From positions 1 to 34,691 of the forward strand of contig NZ_JOAI01000060.1 in NCBI RefSeq assembly GCF_000717715.1: a DNA stretch of 34,691 nt, in the 5' to 3' direction. The notes under the pieces were generated by a model. That model was given only the letters and a program-made list of their open reading frames with translations, was not told the DNA's origin and made no database searches. The first letter of the stretch is position 1, and each line of letters opens with the position of its first letter. This stretch comes from Streptomyces sp. NRRL B-24484 (GTDB lineage Bacteria; Actinomycetota; Actinomycetes; Streptomycetales; Streptomycetaceae). Shown in pieces: positions 25,741 through 32,835 of the stretch. Position numbers and translations under genes: made by a program.

Positions 25741-27114
25741 TCAGGCCGCGATCAGGTCCTTCACCAGGGCCTGCAGCCCGGCCGACAGCGACGCCTTCAC
25801 GATCACCAGGTCGCCGGGGCGCAGCAGCTTCTCCAGCAGGCCGGTGGCGGCGGCACGGTCCGGCACCAGGTGGGTCTCGGCGCCGCCGTCCTCCGCGCCG
25901 GCCGCGAGAGCGGCGGCGTCCCGGTCGCCGATGGCGACGACCACGCTCGTGCCGAGCTCGGCCGCGAGCTCGCCGATCGCGCGGTGCTCGGCGGCGGCGC
26001 CGGCGCCGAGTTCACGCATCTCGCCGAGGACGGCGACGGTGCGGCGCTCACCGCGCATCGCCGCGAGGGCGCGCAGCGCGGCGGCCATGGAGTCGGGGTT
26101 GGCGTTGTAGGCGTCGTCGATGACGGTGACTCCGTCGGGGCGGTCGTGGCGCTGCATGCGGGAGCCGGTCGCAGCGACCGCGTCTCCCAGGGCGGCGGCG
26201 ATCTCGGCGGGGGCCATGCCGACGCGGTGGGCGACGGCGGCGACCGCGAGGGCGTTGGAGACGTGGTGCTCACCGAGCAGCCGCAGCGCGACCGGCGCCT
26301 GCCCGGCCGGAGTGGTCAGCACGAAGTGGGCGCGGCCGTCCGGGTCGAGGGTGACGTCGGTGGCGCGGATCTGCGCGGCCTCGGTGCGGCCGAAGAACAG
26401 CACCGGCGCCGCCGAGCGGGCAGCCATCGGGGCGACCAGCGGGTCGTCCGCGTTCAGGACCGCAAGCCCGTCGGCGGCGAGGGAGGCGACCAGCTCGCCC
26501 TTGGCCGTGGCGGTGTCCTCCTTGCTGCCGAACTCGCCGGCGTGCGCGGCCCCGACGTTGAGGACGACGGCGACATGCAGCGGCACCATGTCCGTCAGGT
26601 AGGTCAGGTGGCCGGCGCCGCGAGCGCCCATCTCCAGGACGAGGAACTTCGTGCCCGGCGGGCAGGCGGCGACCGTCATCGGGACGCCGATCTCGTTGTT
26701 CTGGGAGCCGGCGGTCGCGCTGGTGGCCCCGGCCCTCGAGAGGGTCTGCGCGAACAGGTCCTTCGTGCTGGTCTTCCCGGACGAGCCGGTCACCCCGATC
26801 CGCGTCACACCGGGCATCCGCGCGGACTGCCAGCGGGTGAGCTTCGCCAGGGCCTCCATGACATCGTCGACCAGCACCGCCGGGGCGCCGCACGGCCGCG
26901 ACCCGAGCACGCCCGCCGCGCCAGCGGCCACGGCCGCCTCTGCGAAGTCGTGGCCGTCCACGTGCTCGCCGTCGAACGCCACGAACAGCGCGCCAGGGGT
27001 GACCTTGCGGGAGTCGACCACCAGCGGGCCGTCGACCACCGCGGCCGGGTCCGCGACCTGGTCGAGTCGGCCGTCGACCACCTCGGCGATCAGGGCCAGA
27101 GTCATCGGCTGCAT
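25741..27114 (-). CDS. murF: MurF paralogue (UDP-MurNAc-tripeptide:D-Ala-D-Ala ligase)
   Basis: MurF is a cytoplasmic Mur ligase that joins D-Ala-D-Ala to UDP-MurNAc-tripeptide using ATP. The product is 457 residues from ATG 27114 (MQPMTLALIAEVVDGRL), chosen because GGAG lies eight bases upstream; the GTG at 27123 is less well placed. All Mur-ligase signatures are present: the N-terminal DSRKVTPGALFVAF, the P-loop GVTGSSGKTSTK (107-118), NNEIGVP (139-145), LEMGARGAGHL, LNVGAAHAGEFGS and the C-terminal VIDDAYNANPDSM. Length is normal and nothing essential is missing. The essential chromosomal copy normally lies in the dcw cluster, so this accessory copy next to a natural-product-like operon may be self-resistance or a scaffold-forming ligase. 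Confidence 0.92.
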   Translation of the reverse strand: MQPMTLALIAEVVDGRLDQVADPAAVVDGPLVVDSRKVTPGALFVAFDGEHVDGHDFAEAAVAAGAAGVLGSRPCGAPAVLVDDVMEALAKLTRWQSARMPGVTRIGVTGSSGKTSTKDLFAQTLSRAGATSATAGSQNNEIGVPMTVAACPPGTKFLVLEMGARGAGHLTYLTDMVPLHVAVVLNVGAAHAGEFGSKEDTATAKGELVASLAADGLAVLNADDPLVAPMAARSAAPVLFFGRTEAAQIRATDVTLDPDGRAHFVLTTPAGQAPVALRLLGEHHVSNALAVAAVAHRVGMAPAEIAAALGDAVAATGSRMQRHDRPDGVTVIDDAYNANPDSMAAALRALAAMRGERRTVAVLGEMRELGAGAAAEHRAIGELAAELGTSVVVAIGDRDAAALAAGAEDGGAETHLVPDRAAATGLLEKLLRPGDLVIVKASLSAGLQALVKDLIAA

Positions 27115-27238
27115 GTACGCCACTCCATCTCGTCAGCGGACCGTGCACTGACGGTACCGCTCCGTGGTACTGGGACCGAGCTCACCCGCGTCGCTCCCGC
27201 GAGGCAGCTGTCGGTATCGAGGAAGAATCCCGCCGCCT

Positions 27239-27270
27239 GCTCGGTGCTGCCGACCCGGGCAGCACCGAGC
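27239..27270 (-). terminator. Terminator of the tap-tpg operon
   Basis: There is a perfect 13-bp stem, GCTCGGTGCTGCC (27239-27251) with GGCAGCACCGAGC (27258-27270), around a 6-base loop. It starts nine bases after the tpg stop, reading on the minus strand. Confidence 0.8.
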
Positions 27271-27279
27271 GGGCGGTGG

Positions 27280-27816
27280 TCAGACGGAGAAGTCGGCCCA
27301 GTCGAGGCCGGTGAGGGTGACGTGGAGGCCGCGGGCGCGGCGGCCGCCGTCCTGGAAGTAGGCTTGGCCGAGGCCTTCGGCGATGATCTGTTGCTGTTCT
27401 TGTTGGGTGGCGCCGCGGTCGCGGGCGGCGAAGAGGTCGCGGGCGACGCTGCCGGGCAGGCGCTGGGTGACGATCCGCTCGCGCGGGTCGTCGGTGGACA
27501 GGCCGGCGGACTTGAAGCCGAAGGAGGCCATAACCTCGACGGTGAAGCCGCGGGCCTCGGCGGCTTCGCGGACGCGCTGGCGGACGCGGGGCTGCCAGCG
27601 TTCGCGGACCGCGTCCTCGACCTTGCGGGCGTTGTCGGGGCCGATGCCGGCGCCCTTGCGCCACCGCTCCACGGAACGCATGGAGACGCCGAGTGCGGCG
27701 GCGACGTTGCGGGTGCCCTTGTACTGCCGGACCAGGAAATTCACCCGGCCGGGGAGGGTCTTGGGGATGGGCTGGGTCTGCAGGGCGCGTTCCAGCCCAT
27801 GGTCGATGGCATCCAT
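27280..27816 (-). CDS. tpg: Telomere terminal protein Tpg
   Basis: Tpg is the protein covalently attached to the 5' ends of linear Streptomyces replicons, where it primes end patching. The 178-residue length is typical. Residues 20-58 hold an HTH-like DNA-binding region (LVRQYKGTRNVAAALGVSMR then SVERWRKGAG). RERWQPRVRQRVREAAEARG follows (71-90), and then the family stretch FTVEVMASFGFKSAGLSTDD (91-110). Its Ser107/Thr108 fall where the priming Thr (Thr114 in S. coelicolor Tpg) is expected; that alignment is by eye. The C-terminal EGLGQAYFQDGGRRARGLHV block is also characteristic. It starts six bases after the tap stop and ends at a strong terminator. It implies a linear replicon. Confidence 0.93.
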   Translation of the reverse strand: MDAIDHGLERALQTQPIPKTLPGRVNFLVRQYKGTRNVAAALGVSMRSVERWRKGAGIGPDNARKVEDAVRERWQPRVRQRVREAAEARGFTVEVMASFGFKSAGLSTDDPRERIVTQRLPGSVARDLFAARDRGATQQEQQQIIAEGLGQAYFQDGGRRARGLHVTLTGLDWADFSV

Positions 27817-27822
27817 GTCTGG

Positions 27823-30177
27823 CTACTCCCCCTCGGCGACGGCGTCGCCGCCCTTGATGTGCCGGCCCGGGTTGGTGTCGTCGGCGATCAACTCGAGCGC
27901 CCAGTCCATGGTCTGGGTGCCCTCGTGCTTGCACAGGCCCGGCGAGATGCCGAGCCGCCACACCGTCGTCAGCGCCCCGTCCGGGCTGCGGAGCAGGTCC
28001 AGGGCGGAGGGGCCGGGGGACGGGTAGACGGTGCAGTCGGAGAGGATCGCGAGCGGGAACCGGCCGGTGGCCTGCGCGAATCGGCGGATCTTGCGGTGCT
28101 GGTTGACGGTGGCGGTGTCGATGATCAGGGCGCGGTTGAGCGGGTCCCAGGTGGGGCGCTCGAGGGCGGGCCAGCGTTGGCCGGGCCGGTAGGTGGCGCC
28201 GCGGGGGCGTTCGCGGAGTTTGCCGACGCCGCCCTTCGCGGTCGCCTTGACCGCGGTGAGGATGGCGAGCTCGACGGGGTCGCCGTGCTCCTGCAGGCCG
28301 GCCATCGCGTGGAGGAACATCTCCGGGTCCTGCTCGCCGAGGTTCAGCGTGACGCCGAGCCTGTCCATGGTGGTGAGGTAGGCGGCTCGCAGGTGCTTGT
28401 GCCACGGGTCGAGCCACGGCCCCCACTCGTGCCGCAGCCACCCCTCGGTCGGTGCCACGTCGAGGCCGAGTTCGCGGGCGTAGGCGACCTTCGGGGTGGT
28501 GTACCAGCCGGGGCCGGTCGGTGGCAGGCCGTCCGGGGTGAACGGGTTCGGCAGCCGCGGATCCAGAACTGCGGTGGAGAAGTCGCACTTCCAGCTGCCG
28601 GGGATCTTCGGGTCGAAGACCGGGTTGAGCTCGTGCACCGGCTCCGACAACGCCATCGTCAGCCGACCGGCCGCCGCGAGGAACGCCGTGTTGATGTCCA
28701 GGCCCACCACGTGCGGCAGCACCCGCTCCGCCTCGCCGATCACGTCTTCGGGGCGGATCCAGTCCCACGCCTCGGTGACCAGCACGTCCCCCGGGTCGCG
28801 GTCCTGGGCGACCGGGTGCTCGGAGGGGGCCTCCGGCGGCGCCGGATCGAACGCCCGCGAGCGCGAACCCTCCACCAGACCCGACGTCCAGCCGGACTCG
28901 GTGCGCACCGCGCGGGTCGGCGGGCGCAGCGCCTCCATGAGGGACAGGCCGGTGACGGCGGTGGAGCCGCGGGGGGTCATGACGCGTTCGGCGTAGCCGC
29001 CGAGGAGCGCGGCGAGGGCGGGGGCGTCGAGGCCTTGGGGGATGGTCCAGCCGGCGGAGGTGAGCGCGGCCCAGGCGGGGATGCAGTACTGGACGCAGGC
29101 GCGCTTGGCGCCGTCGGGGGTGCGGTAGACGCGGGCCCAGGGGCCGAAGCCGCGCTTGGTGAGCTGCCAGCCGGCCTTGGTCAGGGCCTTGACGGTCTTG
29201 TGGGTCTCGGGCAGGCGGCCGAGGCGGCGCTCGAACTGGCCGGGTTCGGTGCCCATCGGGGGCAGGCCGAGCAGGGTGGCTGCGTCGTCGGTGAGGACGA
29301 TCAGCGGGTCGCCGTCCTTGCCGTGCTTGTGCAGGCGCGCCTCGCCGAGGCGGGCGGTCAGCGTCCACTCGGTGAGTTCCGGCAGCGTCAGAGCGGGCAC
29401 GTCCAGGACGCGGCCGTCGACCAGGTACGCGAGCAGGCCGCGCCCGGACGGCGCCGGGTCGACCACGGCGAGCGGCCCGTTCGAAAACTTCTCGGGCTTC
29501 ACGTCGACCACCGGGGTGGCGGCGCGGGCCGGTGCCTTCCGCGCCGGACGGGCGCCTGAACGCGACACGGCGGCTGGGCGGGCGGACCAGGAGGGCGCGG
29601 CGGCCGGGCGGGCCGACCGGGTCGGTGCAGCCGTGGGCGCGGTGGCAGGCGCGGAAGCCGCGCCGTGGACGGCCGTAGGCGCGGCTGCCGGGGTGGGGAC
29701 GGTCGGTGCGGGGGCCTGGACGCAGAAGCCGCCGCCCACGTGCGCGGGCCGGCCGGCGGCGCGGAAGATGCTGGGCCGCCCGCACCAGATGCAGGGCTGC
29801 GGCTCGCCGGTGACGAGGTCGCCCGAGGGCGTGCGGTCCATCTCGACCGGGACCGGGACCGGCTCGGGCGTCGGGGCAGGGGCAGGGGCAGGGGCGGGAG
29901 CGGGCGCAGCCAGAGTGGGAGCTGCGGGGATGAGGCGGGCGGCCATGCCGTCCAGGAGCTTGGCGTAGGCGGCGCGGGCTTCGCCCTGCGGGTCGCGCTG
30001 GCCGGACTCCCAGGCGGTGAACGTGGCGGGGCTGACGCCGAGGGCCTTGGCGGTCTCGGCCTTGGTCAGCCCGTACTCGGTGCGCAGCCACTCGCGTTCG
30101 GCCGGCTCGGGCAGGGCGACGGCGCGGCGCGGGCCTGCGCCGAGCAGCGCGTCGATGGCGTCCGGGGTGTCGGTCAT
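27823..30177 (-). CDS. tap: Telomere-associated protein Tap
   Basis: Tap binds single-stranded 3' telomere overhangs and recruits Tpg to them. The 784-residue product from ATG 30177 is in the family range. Residues about 28-78 form an HTH (EREWLRTEYGLTKAETAKAL then GVSPATFTAWESGQRDPQGE). Next come a Pro/Ala-rich linker (APAPAPAPAP, encoded by GGGGCA repeats near 29875-29900), a Cys pair region (CIWCGRPS, about 129-136) and a second Pro/Ala/Arg linker. A large C-terminal region contains VVGLDINTAFLAAAGRLTMA and later DTATVNQHRKIRRFA. Position immediately before tpg, plus domain order, identify it. Preceded by a 121-residue gene ending three bases before its start. Confidence 0.87.
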   Translation of the reverse strand: MTDTPDAIDALLGAGPRRAVALPEPAEREWLRTEYGLTKAETAKALGVSPATFTAWESGQRDPQGEARAAYAKLLDGMAARLIPAAPTLAAPAPAPAPAPAPTPEPVPVPVEMDRTPSGDLVTGEPQPCIWCGRPSIFRAAGRPAHVGGGFCVQAPAPTVPTPAAAPTAVHGAASAPATAPTAAPTRSARPAAAPSWSARPAAVSRSGARPARKAPARAATPVVDVKPEKFSNGPLAVVDPAPSGRGLLAYLVDGRVLDVPALTLPELTEWTLTARLGEARLHKHGKDGDPLIVLTDDAATLLGLPPMGTEPGQFERRLGRLPETHKTVKALTKAGWQLTKRGFGPWARVYRTPDGAKRACVQYCIPAWAALTSAGWTIPQGLDAPALAALLGGYAERVMTPRGSTAVTGLSLMEALRPPTRAVRTESGWTSGLVEGSRSRAFDPAPPEAPSEHPVAQDRDPGDVLVTEAWDWIRPEDVIGEAERVLPHVVGLDINTAFLAAAGRLTMALSEPVHELNPVFDPKIPGSWKCDFSTAVLDPRLPNPFTPDGLPPTGPGWYTTPKVAYARELGLDVAPTEGWLRHEWGPWLDPWHKHLRAAYLTTMDRLGVTLNLGEQDPEMFLHAMAGLQEHGDPVELAILTAVKATAKGGVGKLRERPRGATYRPGQRWPALERPTWDPLNRALIIDTATVNQHRKIRRFAQATGRFPLAILSDCTVYPSPGPSALDLLRSPDGALTTVWRLGISPGLCKHEGTQTMDWALELIADDTNPGRHIKGGDAVAEGE

Positions 30178-30180
30178 CGG

Positions 30181-30546
30181 TCAGTCCTCCGCGGTGCGGG
30201 CCGGCAGCGGCGCGCGGCCAGGGTCGGCGTCGAGGAAGGTACGCAGCGCTGCGCCGGTCATGATCCGGGCCGGGTTGCGGCCGGGCGGCAGCGGCAGGCG
30301 CTCGCCGAGGGCCCAGCGGAAGCGTTCGGCCGGCTGCAGGTCGAAGGCGTACTTGCCGCCGGCCTGCGGGTCCGGTTCGGCGGCGCGGATCTCGAACGCG
30401 CCAACACAGACGCCGCCATCGACGAACGCGAGGAGGAAGTCGCCGTGGTCGGCGATCGTCTGCTCACCGAACCGCCACCAGCGGGACGCGGCTTCCAGGA
30501 CCGTCTCACCGCCTTTGAGTGCCTGCCGGACATCCACTGCGAGCAC
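30181..30546 (-). CDS. Small unknown protein, first gene of the tap-tpg operon
   Basis: The product is 121 residues from GTG 30544-30546, chosen for GGGGAGG five bases upstream. It looks alpha/beta: VLEAASRWWRFGEQTIADHG, then DFLLAFVDGGVCVGAFEIRA and KYAFDLQPAERFRWALGERL. There is no recognised domain. The stop lies three bases before the tap start, and a promoter lies directly upstream, so it is cotranscribed with tap and tpg. It may be a telomere-complex partner or a regulator of the operon; neither is shown. Tap-tpg operons are usually described as two genes. Confidence 0.65.
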   Translation of the reverse strand: MLAVDVRQALKGGETVLEAASRWWRFGEQTIADHGDFLLAFVDGGVCVGAFEIRAAEPDPQAGGKYAFDLQPAERFRWALGERLPLPPGRNPARIMTGAALRTFLDADPGRAPLPARTAED

Positions 30547-30588
30547 GAGACCCTCCCCAAGCCAGGACACGATAGGCCGAACGATGCA

Positions 30589-30618
30589 ATCGTAACGCAG
30601 ATCGGGGCAGTTTATCAA
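30589..30618 (-). promoter_or_regulatory. Promoter of the tap-tpg operon
   Basis: On the minus strand TTGATA (complement of 30613-30618) and TACGAT (complement of 30589-30594) are separated by 18 bp. They match the -35/-10 consensus of the principal sigma factor at 5/6 and 4/6 positions. A small palindrome CGATGCAATCG (30582-30592) overlaps the -10 and could be an operator. The region is clearly more AT-rich than its surroundings. Confidence 0.6.
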
Positions 30619-30720
30619 CTCATAAAATCCAACGGAGTTGCGAACGAGTGTGATTGACGGCCAGTCATGGGGACGCGTTCGTCCGGGCCGCCGGCGGCGG
30701 CCGCGCCCCGGGAAACGCGG

Positions 30721-30749
30721 CAGGCCCGGCACCTGGGGTGCCGGGCCTG
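30721..30749 (-). terminator. Terminator after tRNA-fMet
   Basis: A 13-bp stem, CAGGCCCGGCACC (30721-30733) with GGTGCCGGGCCTG (30737-30749), closes a 3-base loop. It lies six bases beyond the encoded CCA end of the tRNA, in the direction of tRNA transcription. Confidence 0.75.
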
Positions 30750-30755
30750 ACGGGT

Positions 30756-30832
30756 TGGTAGCGGGGACAGGATTTGAACCTGCGACCTCTGGGTTATGAG
30801 CCCAGCGAGCTACCGAGCTGCTCCACCCCGCG
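30756..30832 (-). tRNA. Initiator tRNA-fMet (CAU)
   Basis: This is a complete 77-base tRNA with encoded CCA. On the minus strand it starts CGCGGGG and ends CCCCGCUACCA. The anticodon CAU is at 30796-30798, in a stem of the form CUGGG-CUCAUAA-CCCAG whose three consecutive G-C pairs are the initiator hallmark. The first acceptor position is an unpaired C1-U72, the second initiator hallmark. The D and T arms (GGUUCAAAUCC) are normal. It is therefore tRNA-fMet rather than elongator tRNA-Met or tRNA-Ile2. An initiator tRNA on accessory DNA is unusual. Confidence 0.95.
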
Positions 30833-30989
30833 TCGGTGAGCACGACTGTACGGCACCGCACCTGAGCATGGGAAATGCATTCCGGTGCGACGCCGCAGGC
30901 CTGCACCGCCCACCGGCCGGCCGGGTGTACACGGACTCGAGGCCGCGCATCCGGGCCGCGCACCAGGCGGTTGCCTTCGTGTTCCTCCT

Positions 30990-31006
30990 CTCCTGGCGGC
31001 CAGGAG
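30990..31006 (+). promoter_or_regulatory. Hairpin overlapping the Shine-Dalgarno
   Basis: CTCCTGG (30990-30996) can pair with CCAGGAG (31000-31006) around a 3-base loop. This covers part of AGGAGGAG, the SD of the secreted protein starting at 31019. It could limit translation. Confidence 0.3.
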
Positions 31007-31018
31007 GAGACGATCGTC

Positions 31019-31339
31019 ATGGGCCTCATGTTCAGGACGGCCGCTGCGGCTTCGGCCGCGGCCCTGCTGCTGGCCGTGGCCGCACCGGCCGCCTTGGCGG
31101 CGGAGGACAAGCACGTGCACCGGGGCATCGACGGGTGCCTCTCCTGGTCCTGGCGCGACGACTGGGCGTGGAAGGCCCGGATGTACTACCACAATCGGTG
31201 CAAGGACACCCGGCTGCTCAATGTCGCCTGGCGGGCCAGCGCCTACAGGAAGACCGTGATCAAGGTGTCGGGCGGCGCGAAGGGCAGCACCGAGCAGATG
31301 AGCGACCCCAGCAGCATCTGGGACGGCGGCCGCGCCTGA
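31019..31339 (+). CDS. Small secreted protein
   Basis: The product is 106 residues from ATG 31019; AGGAGGAG upstream and the signal peptide fix this start. Residues 1-28 form a Sec signal peptide (RTAAAASAAALLLAVAAPAA, cleavage near ALA-AED). The roughly 78-residue mature part is rich in Trp, Tyr and Arg with two Cys (GCLSWSW and HNRCKD), which could form one disulfide. I know no named family; small exported Trp-rich proteins of this kind are common in Streptomyces. It is divergent from the tRNA. Confidence 0.7.
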   Translation: MGLMFRTAAAASAAALLLAVAAPAALAAEDKHVHRGIDGCLSWSWRDDWAWKARMYYHNRCKDTRLLNVAWRASAYRKTVIKVSGGAKGSTEQMSDPSSIWDGGRA

Positions 31340-32265
31340 TCCGTGGCGCCTGAGCACCGCTCACCCACGCGGTGGCTTCTGTCCGTCGGTGCGAAGTTCC
31401 GCACTTGTGGCCGCGGTGGTCGGGTGTGGGCCAGCCACCGCGGCGAGCCGATCTTCCGCACACTGTCGGGGAAAAGTCAGCGCGAGGGACCGTGGGCACC
31501 GCATCAGCGGTGCGCACCGGGGACAACGAGGGCGGCGGCCGGGCGGGCACGGGCACTGCTACGAATCCTTCGGACTGCGGACCGTTCGGCCGGAGTCGGT
31601 AGCCTTCCTCTCGAGCCCGCCGGTCCGAGACGCACACCCTGTCCAGGGAGCCCTCGGCATGCATGCGGGCAGGCTGGTGGTCAGGGGCTGGCCGCGCTCA
31701 GGGGCCCACAGCCAGCCCTTTTCGACCCAGGGTCGCGCGCCGGGCGACCGGCTGCGGTACGAATCGCACCGCACGGGATGTCCGGCCGCTCTCTTGTGCG
31801 ATCGCTGGTCGGCCGGCCGCACTGGTTCCTCGGGTGCGACCGTGGCGCGGGACGGCGAGCGAAGCCGGCGGAGGGCGCCGGCACCCCAGCGGCGCTGGCC
31901 TTGTCGATGACCGGGTTCGAAAATCCGGCAGTCACCAGCCACCCTCACCGTGTCTGTCGCCTGGTCCACGCCCCTCGACATCCGTGCACCACGGTTCGGG
32001 CTACACCTCGCACCCCCCGACCAACGCCGCCAGCAGGCAGCCGGCGGGCCTTCGCCACTCAGCAGGCGCTCAGTTCACTGGACGGGTGGCGGTGACACGA
32101 ATAGGCGACCGATCATGAATGTAGCCGACGAGGAGCCCACAGACTCAGAATGCGATCGGCGGAAAATGGGTGCATATTGGAAGGTGTGGAAATAATCGAT
32201 TACATGGGAAACTTTCAAAATAATCTCAAGTTGCATCGGCATGTGCTCAGCATTGAGAGGCCACG
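31340..32265. other. Geneless 0.9-kb transition region
   Basis: This is the longest stretch of the window without a convincing gene. Frames up to 250 codons are open only because of high GC and look like out-of-frame translation. Base composition drops sharply after about 32100. A 26-codon ORF at 32115-32195 (MNVADEEPTDSECDRRKMGA, then six more residues) has a weak SD and low GC like the genes that follow, and is at best doubtful. The AT-rich 32190-32250 segment probably holds the promoter of the next gene pair. The region may be a recombination junction or decayed DNA. Confidence 0.45.
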
Positions 32266-32829
32266 ATGGGAGCTTCGGGGCGATTTACGATCCAACACCA
32301 CACGCTGAGCCGAGAGCGAGTGCGAGCATTGCTCGATGAGCATTACGATAGCTCCGGAGAAACGGACGCCGCCATCAGGATGGCGGGGTATCCAGCAGAA
32401 TTCAAAGGCGTCGTCCTGTGCGGATACACACGTAGCGAAGGTGCAATACTTTTCTTCCATGAAACCAAAACCCAGCTACAGGTTGCGACATTTCAGGGTG
32501 GGCATCCATACGGGGCGGCACAAAGAGTATGGGATGGGGTGAGAGAAGCACTCGGGGAACATGATCCAAAATGCAGCAGCGCTGAACTCTGTGACAACAG
32601 GGGCAGCACATACGCCACCGGACACTTGGGATTCTGGCAACACTTTCGAGAATATGGGCGCGTGATTCCGATAATGGTAGCAATCGCTTCCGTCCTTATC
32701 GTCGCGCTCGGCGCAAGCAGGGCCGCCGTCCAGGCGCCAGCACTCACCGCAGGCGCCATTAGCCTGATCTACATTTTATGGGAAGCGAAGCACGTCCGGA
32801 GAATCTGTTGGCGCACAACGGAAGGCTAG
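32266..32829 (+). CDS. Two-TM membrane protein, low-GC module
   Basis: The product is 187 residues from ATG 32266 with AGAGG five bases upstream. Residues 1-125 are soluble: a helix near LSRERVRALLDEHYDSSGET, then strands VVLCGYTRSEGAILFF and TKTQLQVATFQGGH. Two TM helices follow at about 131-150 (VIPIMVAIASVLIVALGA) and 154-172 (ALTAGAISLIYILWEAK), and the tail is basic. No family recognised. GC and codon use (ATA, AAA, TTT) are unlike the rest of the window, pointing to recent transfer. The stop is six bases before the nuclease-like gene, so the two are coupled. Confidence 0.75.
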   Translation: MGASGRFTIQHHTLSRERVRALLDEHYDSSGETDAAIRMAGYPAEFKGVVLCGYTRSEGAILFFHETKTQLQVATFQGGHPYGAAQRVWDGVREALGEHDPKCSSAELCDNRGSTYATGHLGFWQHFREYGRVIPIMVAIASVLIVALGASRAAVQAPALTAGAISLIYILWEAKHVRRICWRTTEG

Positions 32830-32835
32830 CCCGCC

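Noticed and set aside
25678..29559. 1293-codon plus-strand open frame
   Set aside because: It is antisense to murF, tpg and tap; its length reflects high GC and its translation is Gly/Arg/Ala-rich noise.
29860..29910. GGGGCA tandem repeats as iterons
   Set aside because: They encode the Pro/Ala linker of Tap and are explained by codon repetition.
31908..31936. tRNA-like T-loop (GGGTTCGAA) ending in ACCA
   Set aside because: No matching acceptor, D or anticodon arm can be built around it.
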